NCBI GenBank assembly: GCA_002898075.1
Contig: BDSV01000234.1
Location: forward strand, 1-36,617
Direction: 5' to 3'
Source of the DNA: a bacterium BMS3Abin03
GTDB lineage: Bacteria; Bacteroidota; Ignavibacteria; Ignavibacteriales; Ignavibacteriaceae
Length of the DNA: 36,617 nucleotides
In this document: one piece after another, positions 8,804-16,123 of the stretch
Layout: each line of letters opens with the position of its first letter
Numbering within the stretch: the first letter of the stretch is position 1
The notes under the pieces: generated by a model
Database searches by the model: none
What the model was told of the DNA's origin: nothing
What the model saw: only the letters and a program-made list of their open reading frames with translations
Position numbers and translations under genes: made by a program

Positions 8804-10933
8804 ATGCGAAAGTCCATTGTTTTTATTCTTGTTATCTTTTCATTCCCGGCAAATGGACAAATAACTTACGAAGGACCTGCCGATGGATCGGTTTCAAACG
8901 GCATAACTTTGAACACAAACGACTTTTCGTTTAGCGACTCATCATACCAGAACTTTTATCTTTTAAATAAATTTGAACCTGAAGATAATTACCAGGAATT
9001 AGAATTCGAAGATTTTTCATACCCGGAAAGACTTTTCTTTTATTTACAAACCGGTTCTAACGAATTAGCAGATAGTCTGTTGATCTTTAAAAACTTTGAA
9101 GGAATACCGCAAACAAACTACAATCCACCGGATGATTACATTGCGGTGGGTCCAAATCATATTGTAATGGTTGTAAATAATCTATTTAGAATTTTTGATA
9201 AGAATGGTAATGTTCAAAAAACTGTAAATGCTGCTGAATGGTATTCAAATCTTGTAAGCAATGCCACTCCCGTAGATCCAAAAATTTTATATGATCACTT
9301 CAATAGCCGGTGGGTAATGGTTTGGCTTTACATCGATCACGTCCTATTCAGATCGTACTATCTAATTTCGGTTTCGGATGACGACGACCCAAACGGCATC
9401 TGGTTTAGCTGGGCATTGCCTTCAAATGTTAACGGGAACATTCCCTCTAACAACTGGGCTGATTACGAAGGAGTTGGTTTTGATGATAAGGCAATCTATT
9501 TAACTTCAAACCAGTTTAGTTTTAGCGGCACTTATAATTATGTAAAAATCAGGATAATAGATAAATCCGATATTTATATAAACTCAAATCCCGGGATTGT
9601 TAATTGGAAAGATATCTGGAATATTACAGTTCCCGGCAATTCAAACTCTGCTTCCTACCTGAGACCTGCAAGAATGTACAATACTGCCAGCGAATTTTAT
9701 TTGTTTTATATTCCAAATGCGGGAGGGAATTTTTGTGCGGTATATAAAATTATAAATGGTTTAACGAACCCGGAGTTAACTGCAACAGCATATCCTATAA
9801 CAGCTTTTCAAATCGCACCGGATGCAAGCCAACGCGGCGGCAGCGTACTTATCAACGGCGGTTTTTCAGCCCCAAGAAATGAACCGGTCTTTAAAGACGG
9901 TTTACTTTATGCGATTCATAGCATCAGAAACCCGAACAATGCAACCCTTTCAAGTCTCCATTATCTATCAATTGATCCTGTTAATGAAACAGTTGATAAA
10001 GATTTTGCAATGGGTGATGATGAACATTTCTTTTTCTATCCTGCTCTTGCTGTGGATAAAAATAATAATGTTATTGTTTCATACAGCAGATCGTCTGCTA
10101 ATGAATATGCGGGAGGGTTTTTTACATTAATTCCTGCACAATCGGGTGTGCCGATGGGCAGTATTACCTTGAAGAGAGGAAATGATTATTTCAACAGGAA
10201 CAACGGTACAGGCAACAGCCGTTGGGGCGATTATAGCGGTGCATGGATCGATCCGGTTGATAGTATAAGTTTATGGATTTGCACTGAATACGTTGAGGCT
10301 CTAAATACGTGGGGCACATGGATTGGCGGAGTGATATACGATAATATTATTCCAGTTGAACTTACTTCTTTTGATGTTAAAACTGAGAATGGAAATGTTA
10401 TCTTAAACTGGCAAGTAGCTTCGGAAGTTAATAATTACGGATATATTATTAACCGCGGGGTAAACAGCGATTCATTGTATCAAATAGGATTTGTTAAAGG
10501 GAATGGAACAACAACTGAAAAACATTTTTATTCTTTTATCGATAAGCAGGTAAATAATGATTTATATTATTACCAGCTAATGCAGTTAGATTATGACGGT
10601 AGTAAAAATGTGCTTGCAGGGTTAGCTGTAAATGTAAACAGTGTTCCGGCTTCATTCAGTCTTTTACAAAACTATCCTAACCCGTTTAATCCTACCACCA
10701 AAATTAAGTATGCAATTCCAAATGTAGGGCGACGAGCCTCGTCGCCCAACAAGATAATGTTGAAAGTGTACGATGTTTTGGGCAATGAAGTTGCAACATT
10801 AGTAAATGAAGAAAAACCGCCAGGTAGCTATGAGGTAGAATTTAACGGGAGTAATTTACCAAGCGGAGTTTATTTTTACAGATTACGAGCGGGTAACTAT
10901 GCAAGTACTAAAAAGATGATCTTATTGAGGTAA
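8804..10933 (+). CDS. Secreted propeller-like protein with T9SS sorting domain
   Basis: A 709-residue secreted protein. The ATG at 8804 opens a signal peptide, MRKSIVFILVIFSFPANGQ. The body (about 100-510) has NYNPPDDYIAVGPNHIVMVV, DPKILYDHFNSRWVMVWLY and RWGDYSGAWIDP, a layout I associate with propeller-like secreted proteins of Ignavibacteria and relatives; no enzyme motif is evident. A fibronectin-like module follows (IPVELTSFDVKTENGNVILN, about 512-600), sharing its NGTTTEKHFYSFIDK segment with the preceding gene. The last 95 residues are a T9SS type A sorting domain (NYPNPFNPTTKIKYAIPNVG ... KKMILLR). It is the third of three head-to-tail cargo genes, 50 bases after the previous stop, so they may be co-transcribed. 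The sorting domain contains the best palindrome of the three (10727-10747). Function unknown. Confidence 0.85.
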   Translation: MRKSIVFILVIFSFPANGQITYEGPADGSVSNGITLNTNDFSFSDSSYQNFYLLNKFEPEDNYQELEFEDFSYPERLFFYLQTGSNELADSLLIFKNFEGIPQTNYNPPDDYIAVGPNHIVMVVNNLFRIFDKNGNVQKTVNAAEWYSNLVSNATPVDPKILYDHFNSRWVMVWLYIDHVLFRSYYLISVSDDDDPNGIWFSWALPSNVNGNIPSNNWADYEGVGFDDKAIYLTSNQFSFSGTYNYVKIRIIDKSDIYINSNPGIVNWKDIWNITVPGNSNSASYLRPARMYNTASEFYLFYIPNAGGNFCAVYKIINGLTNPELTATAYPITAFQIAPDASQRGGSVLINGGFSAPRNEPVFKDGLLYAIHSIRNPNNATLSSLHYLSIDPVNETVDKDFAMGDDEHFFFYPALAVDKNNNVIVSYSRSSANEYAGGFFTLIPAQSGVPMGSITLKRGNDYFNRNNGTGNSRWGDYSGAWIDPVDSISLWICTEYVEALNTWGTWIGGVIYDNIIPVELTSFDVKTENGNVILNWQVASEVNNYGYIINRGVNSDSLYQIGFVKGNGTTTEKHFYSFIDKQVNNDLYYYQLMQLDYDGSKNVLAGLAVNVNSVPASFSLLQNYPNPFNPTTKIKYAIPNVGRRASSPNKIMLKVYDVLGNEVATLVNEEKPPGSYEVEFNGSNLPSGVYFYRLRAGNYASTKKMILLR
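10727..10747. repeat. Palindrome inside a T9SS sorting-domain coding sequence (copy 3)
   Basis: Nine-base arms GGGCGACGA and TCGTCGCCC pair perfectly around a GCC loop. It encodes GRRASSP, aligned with GRSEASP of the previous gene. Compared with copy 2 both arms differ, yet pairing is kept. Confidence 0.8.
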
Positions 10934-10964
10934 CACCTAATTTCCCAACCGGGACCGAAAGGTT

Positions 10965-10979
10965 ATCACAATTTGTGAT
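10965..10979. promoter_or_regulatory. Palindrome before the ORF6N gene, candidate operator
   Basis: ATCACAA-T-TTGTGAT, an inverted repeat with 7-base arms, lies 32 bases before the ATG of the ORF6N regulator gene. The same 15-base core (one central base differs) occurs inside that gene at 11215-11229. ORF6N is regarded as a DNA-binding domain of phage-type regulators, so autoregulation is possible. It could also be a small hairpin with no regulatory role. Confidence 0.35.
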
Positions 10980-11011
10980 CTTAAAAAATAATATTTTACC
11001 AAACGATTATT

Positions 11012-11553
11012 ATGAAGAAAGAAATACAAATACCAACCGAAGTAATAACAAATAAGATTTATATAATCAGAAGAGAAAAAGTTTTAATAGATTCTGATTT
11101 AGCTAAATTATACGGGGTTGAAACCAGAACGTTAAAGCAAGCGGTAAGAAGGAATATCGATAGATTTCCTGGCGATTTTATGTTTCAATTAACTAAAAGC
11201 GAGTGGATGAGCTTATCACAAATTGTGATAAGCTCGGAAATTATAAATACAGCCCAAGTACTCCGTTTGCCTTTACAGAACAGGGTGTAGCAATGCTATC
11301 CAGCGTTTTAAAAAGTAAAAGGGCAATCCTTGTTAACATAGCAATTATGAGAGCTTTTGTTCAAATGAGGAAGTTTTTACAGAGCAGTGAATCATTAGCA
11401 AGAGAATTAAGGAAACTTGAAAAAGAAACGAAAGAAAAATTTGAAGAACACGAAAAACATATCAATGATATTTTTAAGGTTATAAAACAATTAATAATTG
11501 AAAAACAGAAACCTAAAAAACCTATCGGTTTTATTACACCAAGGAAAAAATAA
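11012..11553 (+). pseudogene. ORF6N-domain DNA-binding protein, broken by a 1-base deletion
   Basis: An ORF6N (KilA-N/phage regulator type) gene split over two frames. The first frame (11012-11290) gives IRREKVLIDSDLAKLYGVET, the ORF6N signature, then RRNIDRFPGDFMFQLTKSEW. The second (from about 11203 to 11553) gives DELITNCDKLGNYKYSPSTP, FAFTEQGVAMLSSVLKSKRA, a coiled coil rich in Lys and Glu (about 95-130 of that half), and the usual end KKPIGFITP. Adding one G to the GG at 11205-11206 restores SEWDELITNCDKL and a single continuous protein of about 180 residues, so the lesion is a deletion in a short G run. It follows the T9SS genes by 78 bases on the same strand. Such genes are common in mobile or phage-derived neighbourhoods, but no other phage gene is visible here. 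A sequencing error would make it intact. Confidence 0.8.
11209..11235. repeat. Perfect 27-base inverted repeat inside the ORF6N gene
   Basis: Arms GAGCTTATCACAA and TTGTGATAAGCTC (13 bases each) flank one A. In the restored frame it encodes ELITNCDKL, so it is part coding. Its core matches the palindrome before the gene (10965-10979), with centres 250 bases apart. It begins a few bases after the frameshift. Confidence 0.7.
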
Positions 11554-11610
11554 TCAGCATTATGATATTTGATACCCGATCGAACAAGTAATCGATTAAA
11601 ATTAATTCAA

Positions 11611-11652
11611 AAGCCCTTTCCCCTTAGGAGAGAGGGTTTGGGAGAGGGGCTT
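11611..11652. repeat. Dispersed G/C-rich inverted element forming the end of the hydrolase gene
   Basis: AAGCCC ... GGGCTT outer arms enclose CCCCTT, AGAGGG and GGGAGAGGGG blocks. It lies between two convergent genes and extends into the minus-strand hydrolase, supplying its last residues (about APLPNPLS) and its TAA. Composition and layout are like the elements at 16124 and 19477. It might also end transcription, but there is no clear T run. Confidence 0.6.
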
Positions 11653-12508
11653 TCAGGTATTTCTCATACCATTTTCTTCTCATCTCATCTACTTCCTTCC
11701 GGTGCTTACGCATAAAATGATCGCCGCCTTCGAGCATTATTAGACGGAAAGGTATTTTTAATCTAAGCAGATGATATGATAAATCGAGTGAATCATGCGG
11801 AAGAACCCTGTTATCGTCTGTTCCGTGCAGAATGAGCATCGGTGTGTTTTTAGATAGCTTTTCGGGAAATTTTACAATAGATCTCGATTCACATTTTTTA
11901 TTGAATTCATCTTCGCTTTCCGTTTCCATCGTAATTTCATAAAGTCTGCGCATAAAAGGACTTTCATCTGAATTACATCTAATATTTGCAATGCCGCCCA
12001 AAACAATTGCACATTTAAAGTCGTGCTTTTTAGTTAATGCCAGGTAAGTCATCATGCCGCCGCGGCTCCATCCTTCAATTCCCCAACTATTTTCATCGGC
12101 AAAATCAAATTGTTTTGCAAGAGGAATTAAATTTAACACGTCGTTTAAATCGCCTCCGCCAAATTCATCTTTGCCTTCGCCGCCGTCACTTCCGCGGTAC
12201 TGCGATGCAAAAACAACGTAGCCCCAGCTTGCTATTTGTCCGAACAGACCTCTTGCGGTAAAAGAATCAATCGCTCCCCTGTCACCTATCCCACCCCTGT
12301 TCCATATAATGCAGGGATACTTTTCAGATTTGTCAGCGGGATAAGCAGTATATCCTTTCACTTTCAGTTGGTCGCTTAAATAAGTTATTTTTTCAACCAC
12401 AGTGTTATCGATCGATTCTGTTCCCCATCCGCTTCTGAGCATAGTGTTTTGAGCATCCTTCAGTTGAATTATCTCTCGTTCAATTATTTCCGATGGGGAA
12501 TTACTCAT
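11624..12508 (-). CDS. Alpha/beta hydrolase of the prolyl oligopeptidase/dienelactone hydrolase type
   Basis: A 294-residue serine hydrolase with no signal peptide, probably cytoplasmic. The nucleophile elbow is G146-W-S148-R-G150-G, preceded by a strand and helix typical of S9-type peptidases and acyl-peptide esterases. The acid is probably D231 in HGTDDNRV, and the catalytic His is H263 in EGGDHFM. An oxyanion-type segment is visible at WNRGGIGDRG (69-78). The region before about 50 is short, so there is no propeller: this is a stand-alone catalytic domain. Substrate unknown, peptide or ester. The last eight residues (APLPNPLS) and stop come from a dispersed repeat; the natural end was probably near WYEKYLK. 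Divergent from the DUF192 gene, with 55 bases between the starts. No clear ribosome site. Confidence 0.82.
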   Translation of the reverse strand: MSNSPSEIIEREIIQLKDAQNTMLRSGWGTESIDNTVVEKITYLSDQLKVKGYTAYPADKSEKYPCIIWNRGGIGDRGAIDSFTARGLFGQIASWGYVVFASQYRGSDGGEGKDEFGGGDLNDVLNLIPLAKQFDFADENSWGIEGWSRGGMMTYLALTKKHDFKCAIVLGGIANIRCNSDESPFMRRLYEITMETESEDEFNKKCESRSIVKFPEKLSKNTPMLILHGTDDNRVLPHDSLDLSYHLLRLKIPFRLIMLEGGDHFMRKHRKEVDEMRRKWYEKYLKAPLPNPLS

Positions 12509-12528
12509 AAAAATGTTTTTTGATTAGT

Positions 12529-12536
12529 TATATTTG
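12529..12536 (+). promoter_or_regulatory. Candidate Bacteroidetes-type -7 promoter element
   Basis: TATATTTG fits the TAnnTTTG -7 consensus known from Bacteroidetes and lies 27 bases before the ATG of the DUF192 gene. No convincing TTG box is seen about 20 bases upstream, so this is tentative. Confidence 0.25.
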
Positions 12537-12563
12537 TTGATTATAAATTACGGAATATTAATA

Positions 12564-13127
12564 ATGACTCAAAAGAAACAAAAAAAATCCAACGAAACAA
12601 AACAGTCAAAAAATAAAAGCATGACACAATCGCAGCGGTTAAAATTAGGTGCGGTATTAATTCTCATTGCAATTGCAGCATTTTTCATCATAAAATATTT
12701 AACAAAAGATAACGTGCACACAGATGAATTTTATACATTCACAAAAGAAGGTGAGCTTACTTTTACCGATAGTCTCGGAAACGTAAAAGCAAAAATAGAT
12801 TTGGAAATAGCAGACAACGATTTTGACAGGCAGCTTGGCTTGATGAGCAGGAAATCTATGAAAGAAAACCAGGGAATGCTGTTTATTTTTCCCTTCGAAC
12901 GACCCCAATCGTTTTGGATGCGTAACACATTGATTTCGCTCGATATGATTTTCGTGAATAAAAACAGGCAGATAGTTACAATTCACAAAAACACAAAAGT
13001 GCTTTCCGATCAGAGCTATCCTTCATCAAAACCGGCGATGTATGTTGTGGAAGTTAATGCGGGATTTACGGACAAATATAATATAGTAGTAGGTGATAGG
13101 ATTTATTGGATGAGTACTAAACTTTAG
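12564..13127 (+). CDS. DUF192 family membrane-anchored protein
   Basis: A 187-residue protein. The ATG at 12564 is preferred to a frame opening at 12534, because the extra residues are not conserved in style and a CGGAAT site lies before the ATG. A Lys/Gln/Ser-rich N-terminus (1-30) is followed by one membrane span (LGAVLILIAIAAFFIIKYL, about 32-50). The DUF192 domain follows (about 65-187): LEIADNDFDRQLGLMSRKSM, NQGMLFIFPFERPQSFWMRN, TLISLDMIFVNKNRQIV and a VVEVNAGF-type end. The family's biochemical role is not established. Anchoring by the N-terminal span suggests the domain sits outside the inner membrane. Convergent with gmhA, with a compound repeat between them. Confidence 0.87.
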   Translation: MTQKKQKKSNETKQSKNKSMTQSQRLKLGAVLILIAIAAFFIIKYLTKDNVHTDEFYTFTKEGELTFTDSLGNVKAKIDLEIADNDFDRQLGLMSRKSMKENQGMLFIFPFERPQSFWMRNTLISLDMIFVNKNRQIVTIHKNTKVLSDQSYPSSKPAMYVVEVNAGFTDKYNIVVGDRIYWMSTKL

Positions 13128-13140
13128 ATTATTAACTGAA

Positions 13141-13304
13141 GTTACGCAAAGATGCATTTTAACATAAAAAAGATCCTTATTTGTCATTCCCACTGCCTGT
13201 CCCGATTTATCGGGGAAAGTGGGAATCTATTTCTTCGTTTATTTTTGCATAGTGGATGCCCGCTTTCGCGGGCATGACATGCTGTCTTTATGATTTTGCG
13301 TAAC
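13141..13304. repeat. Compound palindromic element with terminal inverted repeats (MITE-like)
   Basis: The outer ends GTTACGCAAA (13141-13150) and TTTGCGTAAC (13295-13304) are perfect 10-base inverted repeats. Inside are two hairpins. One has arms ATTCCCACT/AGTGGGAAT (13186-13194, 13218-13226) enclosing a second small stem CCCGA/TCGGG. The other has arms ATGCCCGC/GCGGGCAT around TTTC (near 13256-13275). It lies between convergent genes. It may be a small non-autonomous element or a bidirectional transcription end; no target duplication is evident. Confidence 0.65.
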
Positions 13305-13312
13305 ATCAGTTT

Positions 13313-13897
13313 TCAATTTCCGTAAAGCTCTTCTTCAACAAGTTCGCAGATGATATGTGCAACAGTTATGTGTCCCTCCTGTATTCTTTGCACATTGGCA
13401 GAAGGAATAACGATTGGCAGATCAACAAGAGCTTTAAGTTTACCTCCGCTGCCGCCTAATAATCCGATTGTTTGTATTCCTTTTTCCCGGGCTTTATTTA
13501 CGGCGCGAACTATGTTTTCGGAATTTCCGCTTGTAGAAATTGCCAAAAGAACATCGCCTTTACTGCCTAAACCTTCAACGCTTCTTGCAAACACATTATC
13601 AAAACCTATATCGTTTCCTCCCGCAGTTAAATTAGAGCTGTCGGTTGTTAATGCAATAGCGGGAAGGGCAGGTCTGTTTATATCGTGGCTTAAACGAACC
13701 ATCAGTTCGGTTGCTATATGCTGACTATCGGCAGCGCTTCCGCCATTACCGCACAGCAAAACCTTGTGCCCGTTTTTAAAAGCATCAACAAAAATATTAA
13801 CGGCTTTTAGGATGCCGTCTTTACATTCCATCTCAATTTTTAATTTTGTTTCCGCACTTTCTTTCAGCGAGTCAACAATGAATTTTTCTTTGTCCAT
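13313..13897 (-). CDS. gmhA: Phosphoheptose isomerase (sedoheptulose 7-phosphate isomerase)
   Basis: A 194-residue SIS-domain enzyme, the usual GmhA length. It converts sedoheptulose 7-phosphate to D-glycero-D-manno-heptose 7-phosphate, the first step to the heptose of lipopolysaccharide core or surface glycans. Visible motifs: VLLCGNGGSAADSQHIATEL (phosphosugar-binding SIS loop), LAISTSGNSENIVRAVN (second SIS loop) and QEGHITVAHIICELVE, whose His/Glu belong to the active site in characterised GmhA. It ends with TGA, which shows that TGA is a stop in this genome. No hldE or gmhB is adjacent, so the rest of the pathway must be elsewhere. It is followed on the minus strand by a convergent neighbour and the compound repeat. 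No clear ribosome site. Confidence 0.92.
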   Translation of the reverse strand: MDKEKFIVDSLKESAETKLKIEMECKDGILKAVNIFVDAFKNGHKVLLCGNGGSAADSQHIATELMVRLSHDINRPALPAIALTTDSSNLTAGGNDIGFDNVFARSVEGLGSKGDVLLAISTSGNSENIVRAVNKAREKGIQTIGLLGGSGGKLKALVDLPIVIPSANVQRIQEGHITVAHIICELVEEELYGN

Positions 13898-13997
13898 AAT
13901 TCAGAATTTAAATTTATAATTTATGGATATGCGTTTACTATCCTTTTTCTATTACGAATATCGATTACGAATACTGATTAAAAATAATTGTATATGC

Positions 13998-14756
13998 TTA
14001 TACTTCAATCGGACTTTTAAAATGCACGGCGCTTGCAAACTCTCTTATCATTTCCCAGTTGTTTTCATCCTCGAAGAAATTGCCCGTAACAATGATGTTT
14101 GCTCCGGCATTAACTTTTTCTCTTGCAACTAAAGGAGATCTGATCCCTCCGCCGACAATTACAGGCACGGTACAGGTATTTGCAACTGCTTCTATCATTT
14201 CATCGGAAACTGTCAAGTCGGCACCGGAACCCGCTTCCAGATATATCAGCTTCATTCCGAGATACTCGGCAGCTAAGGCGGTAACGGCGGCTATTTCGGG
14301 TTTGTTGCGCGGTACAGGCATGCTTCCGCTCATATAAACTGCCGTAGTTGTAATTCCGCTTTCAACAAGAATATACGCCGTAGAAATCGGTTCGATACCT
14401 GCTTTTTTAATTAACGGTGAAGCGATAACGTGCTTGCCAATAAGATGATCTGCATTTCTGCCGCTTACGACCGATAAAAATAAAATTGCATCTGCAACAG
14501 GTGAGATTTGATTTATACTTCCGGGAAAAATGATTGCCGGAAGTTTTGTACTAACCTTAACTTTTTTAATTAGCGGTTCAAAATTAGTACTCATCATTAA
14601 GCTGCCGCCAACAAGAAAACCATCGACGCCGGATTTTTCGCAGTGCCTCAGAAATTTACTTGCTTTATCACCCGAAAGACTATCAGGGTCTAATAAAACA
14701 AGATAGGCAGCGCCTTTTTCTTCTATTGTATTTAATAAGTGATTGTATATCTTCAT
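13998..14756 (-). CDS. Geranylgeranylglyceryl phosphate synthase-like protein (PcrB/GGGPS family)
   Basis: A 252-residue TIM-barrel prenyltransferase. Family members join a prenyl diphosphate to the sn-3 hydroxyl of sn-glycerol 1-phosphate, the first ether bond of archaeal lipids. Visible motifs are LVLLDPDSLSGDK at the N-terminus, GVDGFLVGGSLM, LPAIIFPGSINQISP, YLEAGSGADLTVSDEMI (barrel phosphate region) and VIVGGGIRSP with ANIIVTGNFFE at the C-terminal phosphate site. Length and motifs fit the group II enzymes found in Bacteroidetes and some archaea rather than the shorter Firmicutes PcrB. Chain length of the prenyl donor cannot be told from sequence alone. About 100 bases upstream of gmhA on the same strand, so they may be co-transcribed; no sn-glycerol-1-phosphate dehydrogenase or second prenyltransferase is in the window. 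Confidence 0.88.
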   Translation of the reverse strand: MKIYNHLLNTIEEKGAAYLVLLDPDSLSGDKASKFLRHCEKSGVDGFLVGGSLMMSTNFEPLIKKVKVSTKLPAIIFPGSINQISPVADAILFLSVVSGRNADHLIGKHVIASPLIKKAGIEPISTAYILVESGITTTAVYMSGSMPVPRNKPEIAAVTALAAEYLGMKLIYLEAGSGADLTVSDEMIEAVANTCTVPVIVGGGIRSPLVAREKVNAGANIIVTGNFFEDENNWEMIREFASAVHFKSPIEV

Positions 14757-15007
14757 AATCAGGAACGCTTTGTTTTGAAATATAAAAAAAATGAGTTTTA
14801 TAAGAAAGAAAAACTCTTTGAAAGATCAGATAAATATTAATTTGACCCGTTGATCCACTGCGGCAAGAACAAATTTATGCTGTCTTTCCAATAAAGTGAA
14901 ATTTACTTGTTAAATATTTCTTATTTTGAGATTTAATTTTAATTTTACAATAAAAATATTTTTTAAATTGAGCATAAAAGAAAAATAGTTCTTAACTTTA
15001 ATATCCA

Positions 15008-15802
15008 ATGGTCAAAATAATTGCGGTTGCCCTGCCTAAGGGGGGAGTAGGGAAAACAACCACGGCAGTTAATATTGCTACGGCATTTGCATTATCAAAA
15101 AAGCGGACCCTTCTAATTGATGTGGACCCTTTGGGGTCATGTGCGTCAAGTTTGGGTTTTACGCGTGAAGGTATCAAGAATGATATATTTAATGTGCTTC
15201 AATTTTCTGCTTCGCTGCAAAAGGTAATACTCAAAACAGAAAACCAGTTTCTCGATTTTGTGCCTGTTAAACAATTAACCTATTTCGATGAAGTTCGGCT
15301 AAGCAGGATTCTGACAAACGAACAACTGTTGGGAAATATTTTAAGGCACAAAGCTGCATCGTACGATTACATTGTTATTGATTGCCCCCCGTATCTTGTT
15401 GGTCCGACAAACGCTGCTTTAGTGGCGGCAGATTCGGTTATTATCCCAATTACCCCGGGACAATATGCATTGGATGCTGTTCAGAAGATTTTAGACCGTT
15501 TAAAGACGATCAAAAGAAATTTCAATCGGCATATAAAAGTTGAGGGTATTCTTCTAACCATATACGAATACAACACCAAAGTCTCTTTCGCAACAAAAAA
15601 AGAATTGTTCAAAAAATATCCCAATTTAATCTTCAGCACATCAATACCGAAAAATACAAAGGTTGGGGAAGCAAGCATTCACAGAAAACCTGTTCTCATT
15701 TATGATCCCGTAGCAAAAGCATCGCAGGCATATTTAAGTTTATCGAGAGAGATCATTCAAAACAGAGATGCATTTAACTATCATTCGCCGTTCGGTGAAT
15801 AG
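15008..15802 (+). CDS. ParA family ATPase without a ParB partner
   Basis: A 264-residue ParA/Soj-type ATPase. The deviant Walker A motif is PKGGVGKTTTAVN (10-22). Walker A' is DVDPLGSCASSLGF, where the common DPQGN is changed to DPLGS. Walker B is DYIVIDCPPYL. The C-terminal half carries the usual LLTIYE...SIPKNTKVGEASIHRKPV region in which ParA proteins of this type contact partner and DNA. Such ATPases form ATP-dependent dimers on DNA or on a surface and position chromosomes, plasmids or protein clusters. No parB, parS-like repeat or rep gene is adjacent, so this is an orphan, and its cargo is unknown. It stands alone between a divergent GGGPS gene and an ArsC-like remnant. Confidence 0.88.
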   Translation: MVKIIAVALPKGGVGKTTTAVNIATAFALSKKRTLLIDVDPLGSCASSLGFTREGIKNDIFNVLQFSASLQKVILKTENQFLDFVPVKQLTYFDEVRLSRILTNEQLLGNILRHKAASYDYIVIDCPPYLVGPTNAALVAADSVIIPITPGQYALDAVQKILDRLKTIKRNFNRHIKVEGILLTIYEYNTKVSFATKKELFKKYPNLIFSTSIPKNTKVGEASIHRKPVLIYDPVAKASQAYLSLSREIIQNRDAFNYHSPFGE

Positions 15803-15841
15803 AGAGGCGGAAATTTTACAGGGTTAAATCCGGAGAACACA

Positions 15842-16034
15842 ATGCCGAAAATAATTGTCTCTCACAAACCAACCTGTACAACCAGCAGAAAAGTAATTTA
15901 AGACACTTACCGAAATGGAAACCGCTTTTGAAAAATATAATTATTATGAAACCCCTAGTTCAAAAAGGAGCAAGAGTAATACTGGCAAGCCCCCCGGAAA
16001 CTGGGAACAATATATTAAAGTAAAATTGAAATGA
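15842..16034 (+). pseudogene. Remnant of an ArsC/Spx-family reductase
   Basis: The ATG at 15842, behind CCGGAG, opens MPKIIVSHKPTCTTSRKVI and stops at TAA (15899-15901). The CTTS motif in this place matches the N-terminus of ArsC-like thioredoxin-fold reductases. Dropping one T from the TTT at 15896-15899 continues the frame as KTLTEMETAFEKYNYYETP, which matches the family pattern (FE-x-x-NYYETP). After that the similarity fades (SSKRSKSNTG) and the frame ends at 16034, giving only about 64 codons where family members have about 115. So it is a frameshifted, truncated remnant. I recognised it by pattern, not by search. Confidence 0.55.
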
Positions 16035-16123
16035 ATTTTGCCTGTTCAGGTTTTGTATTTATGATTTGATATTTGAAGTTTTTAAGCGGTAATACTTTTT
16101 TATCTGCTCTTACACTTCTAATC

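Noticed and set aside
5200-10933. CRISPR-like or tandem repeat array in the T9SS region.
   Set aside because: Repeats are coding sorting domains separated by whole genes, with no regular spacers.
15008-15802. Plasmid or chromosome partition locus.
   Set aside because: No ParB, parS-like repeat or replication gene is nearby.
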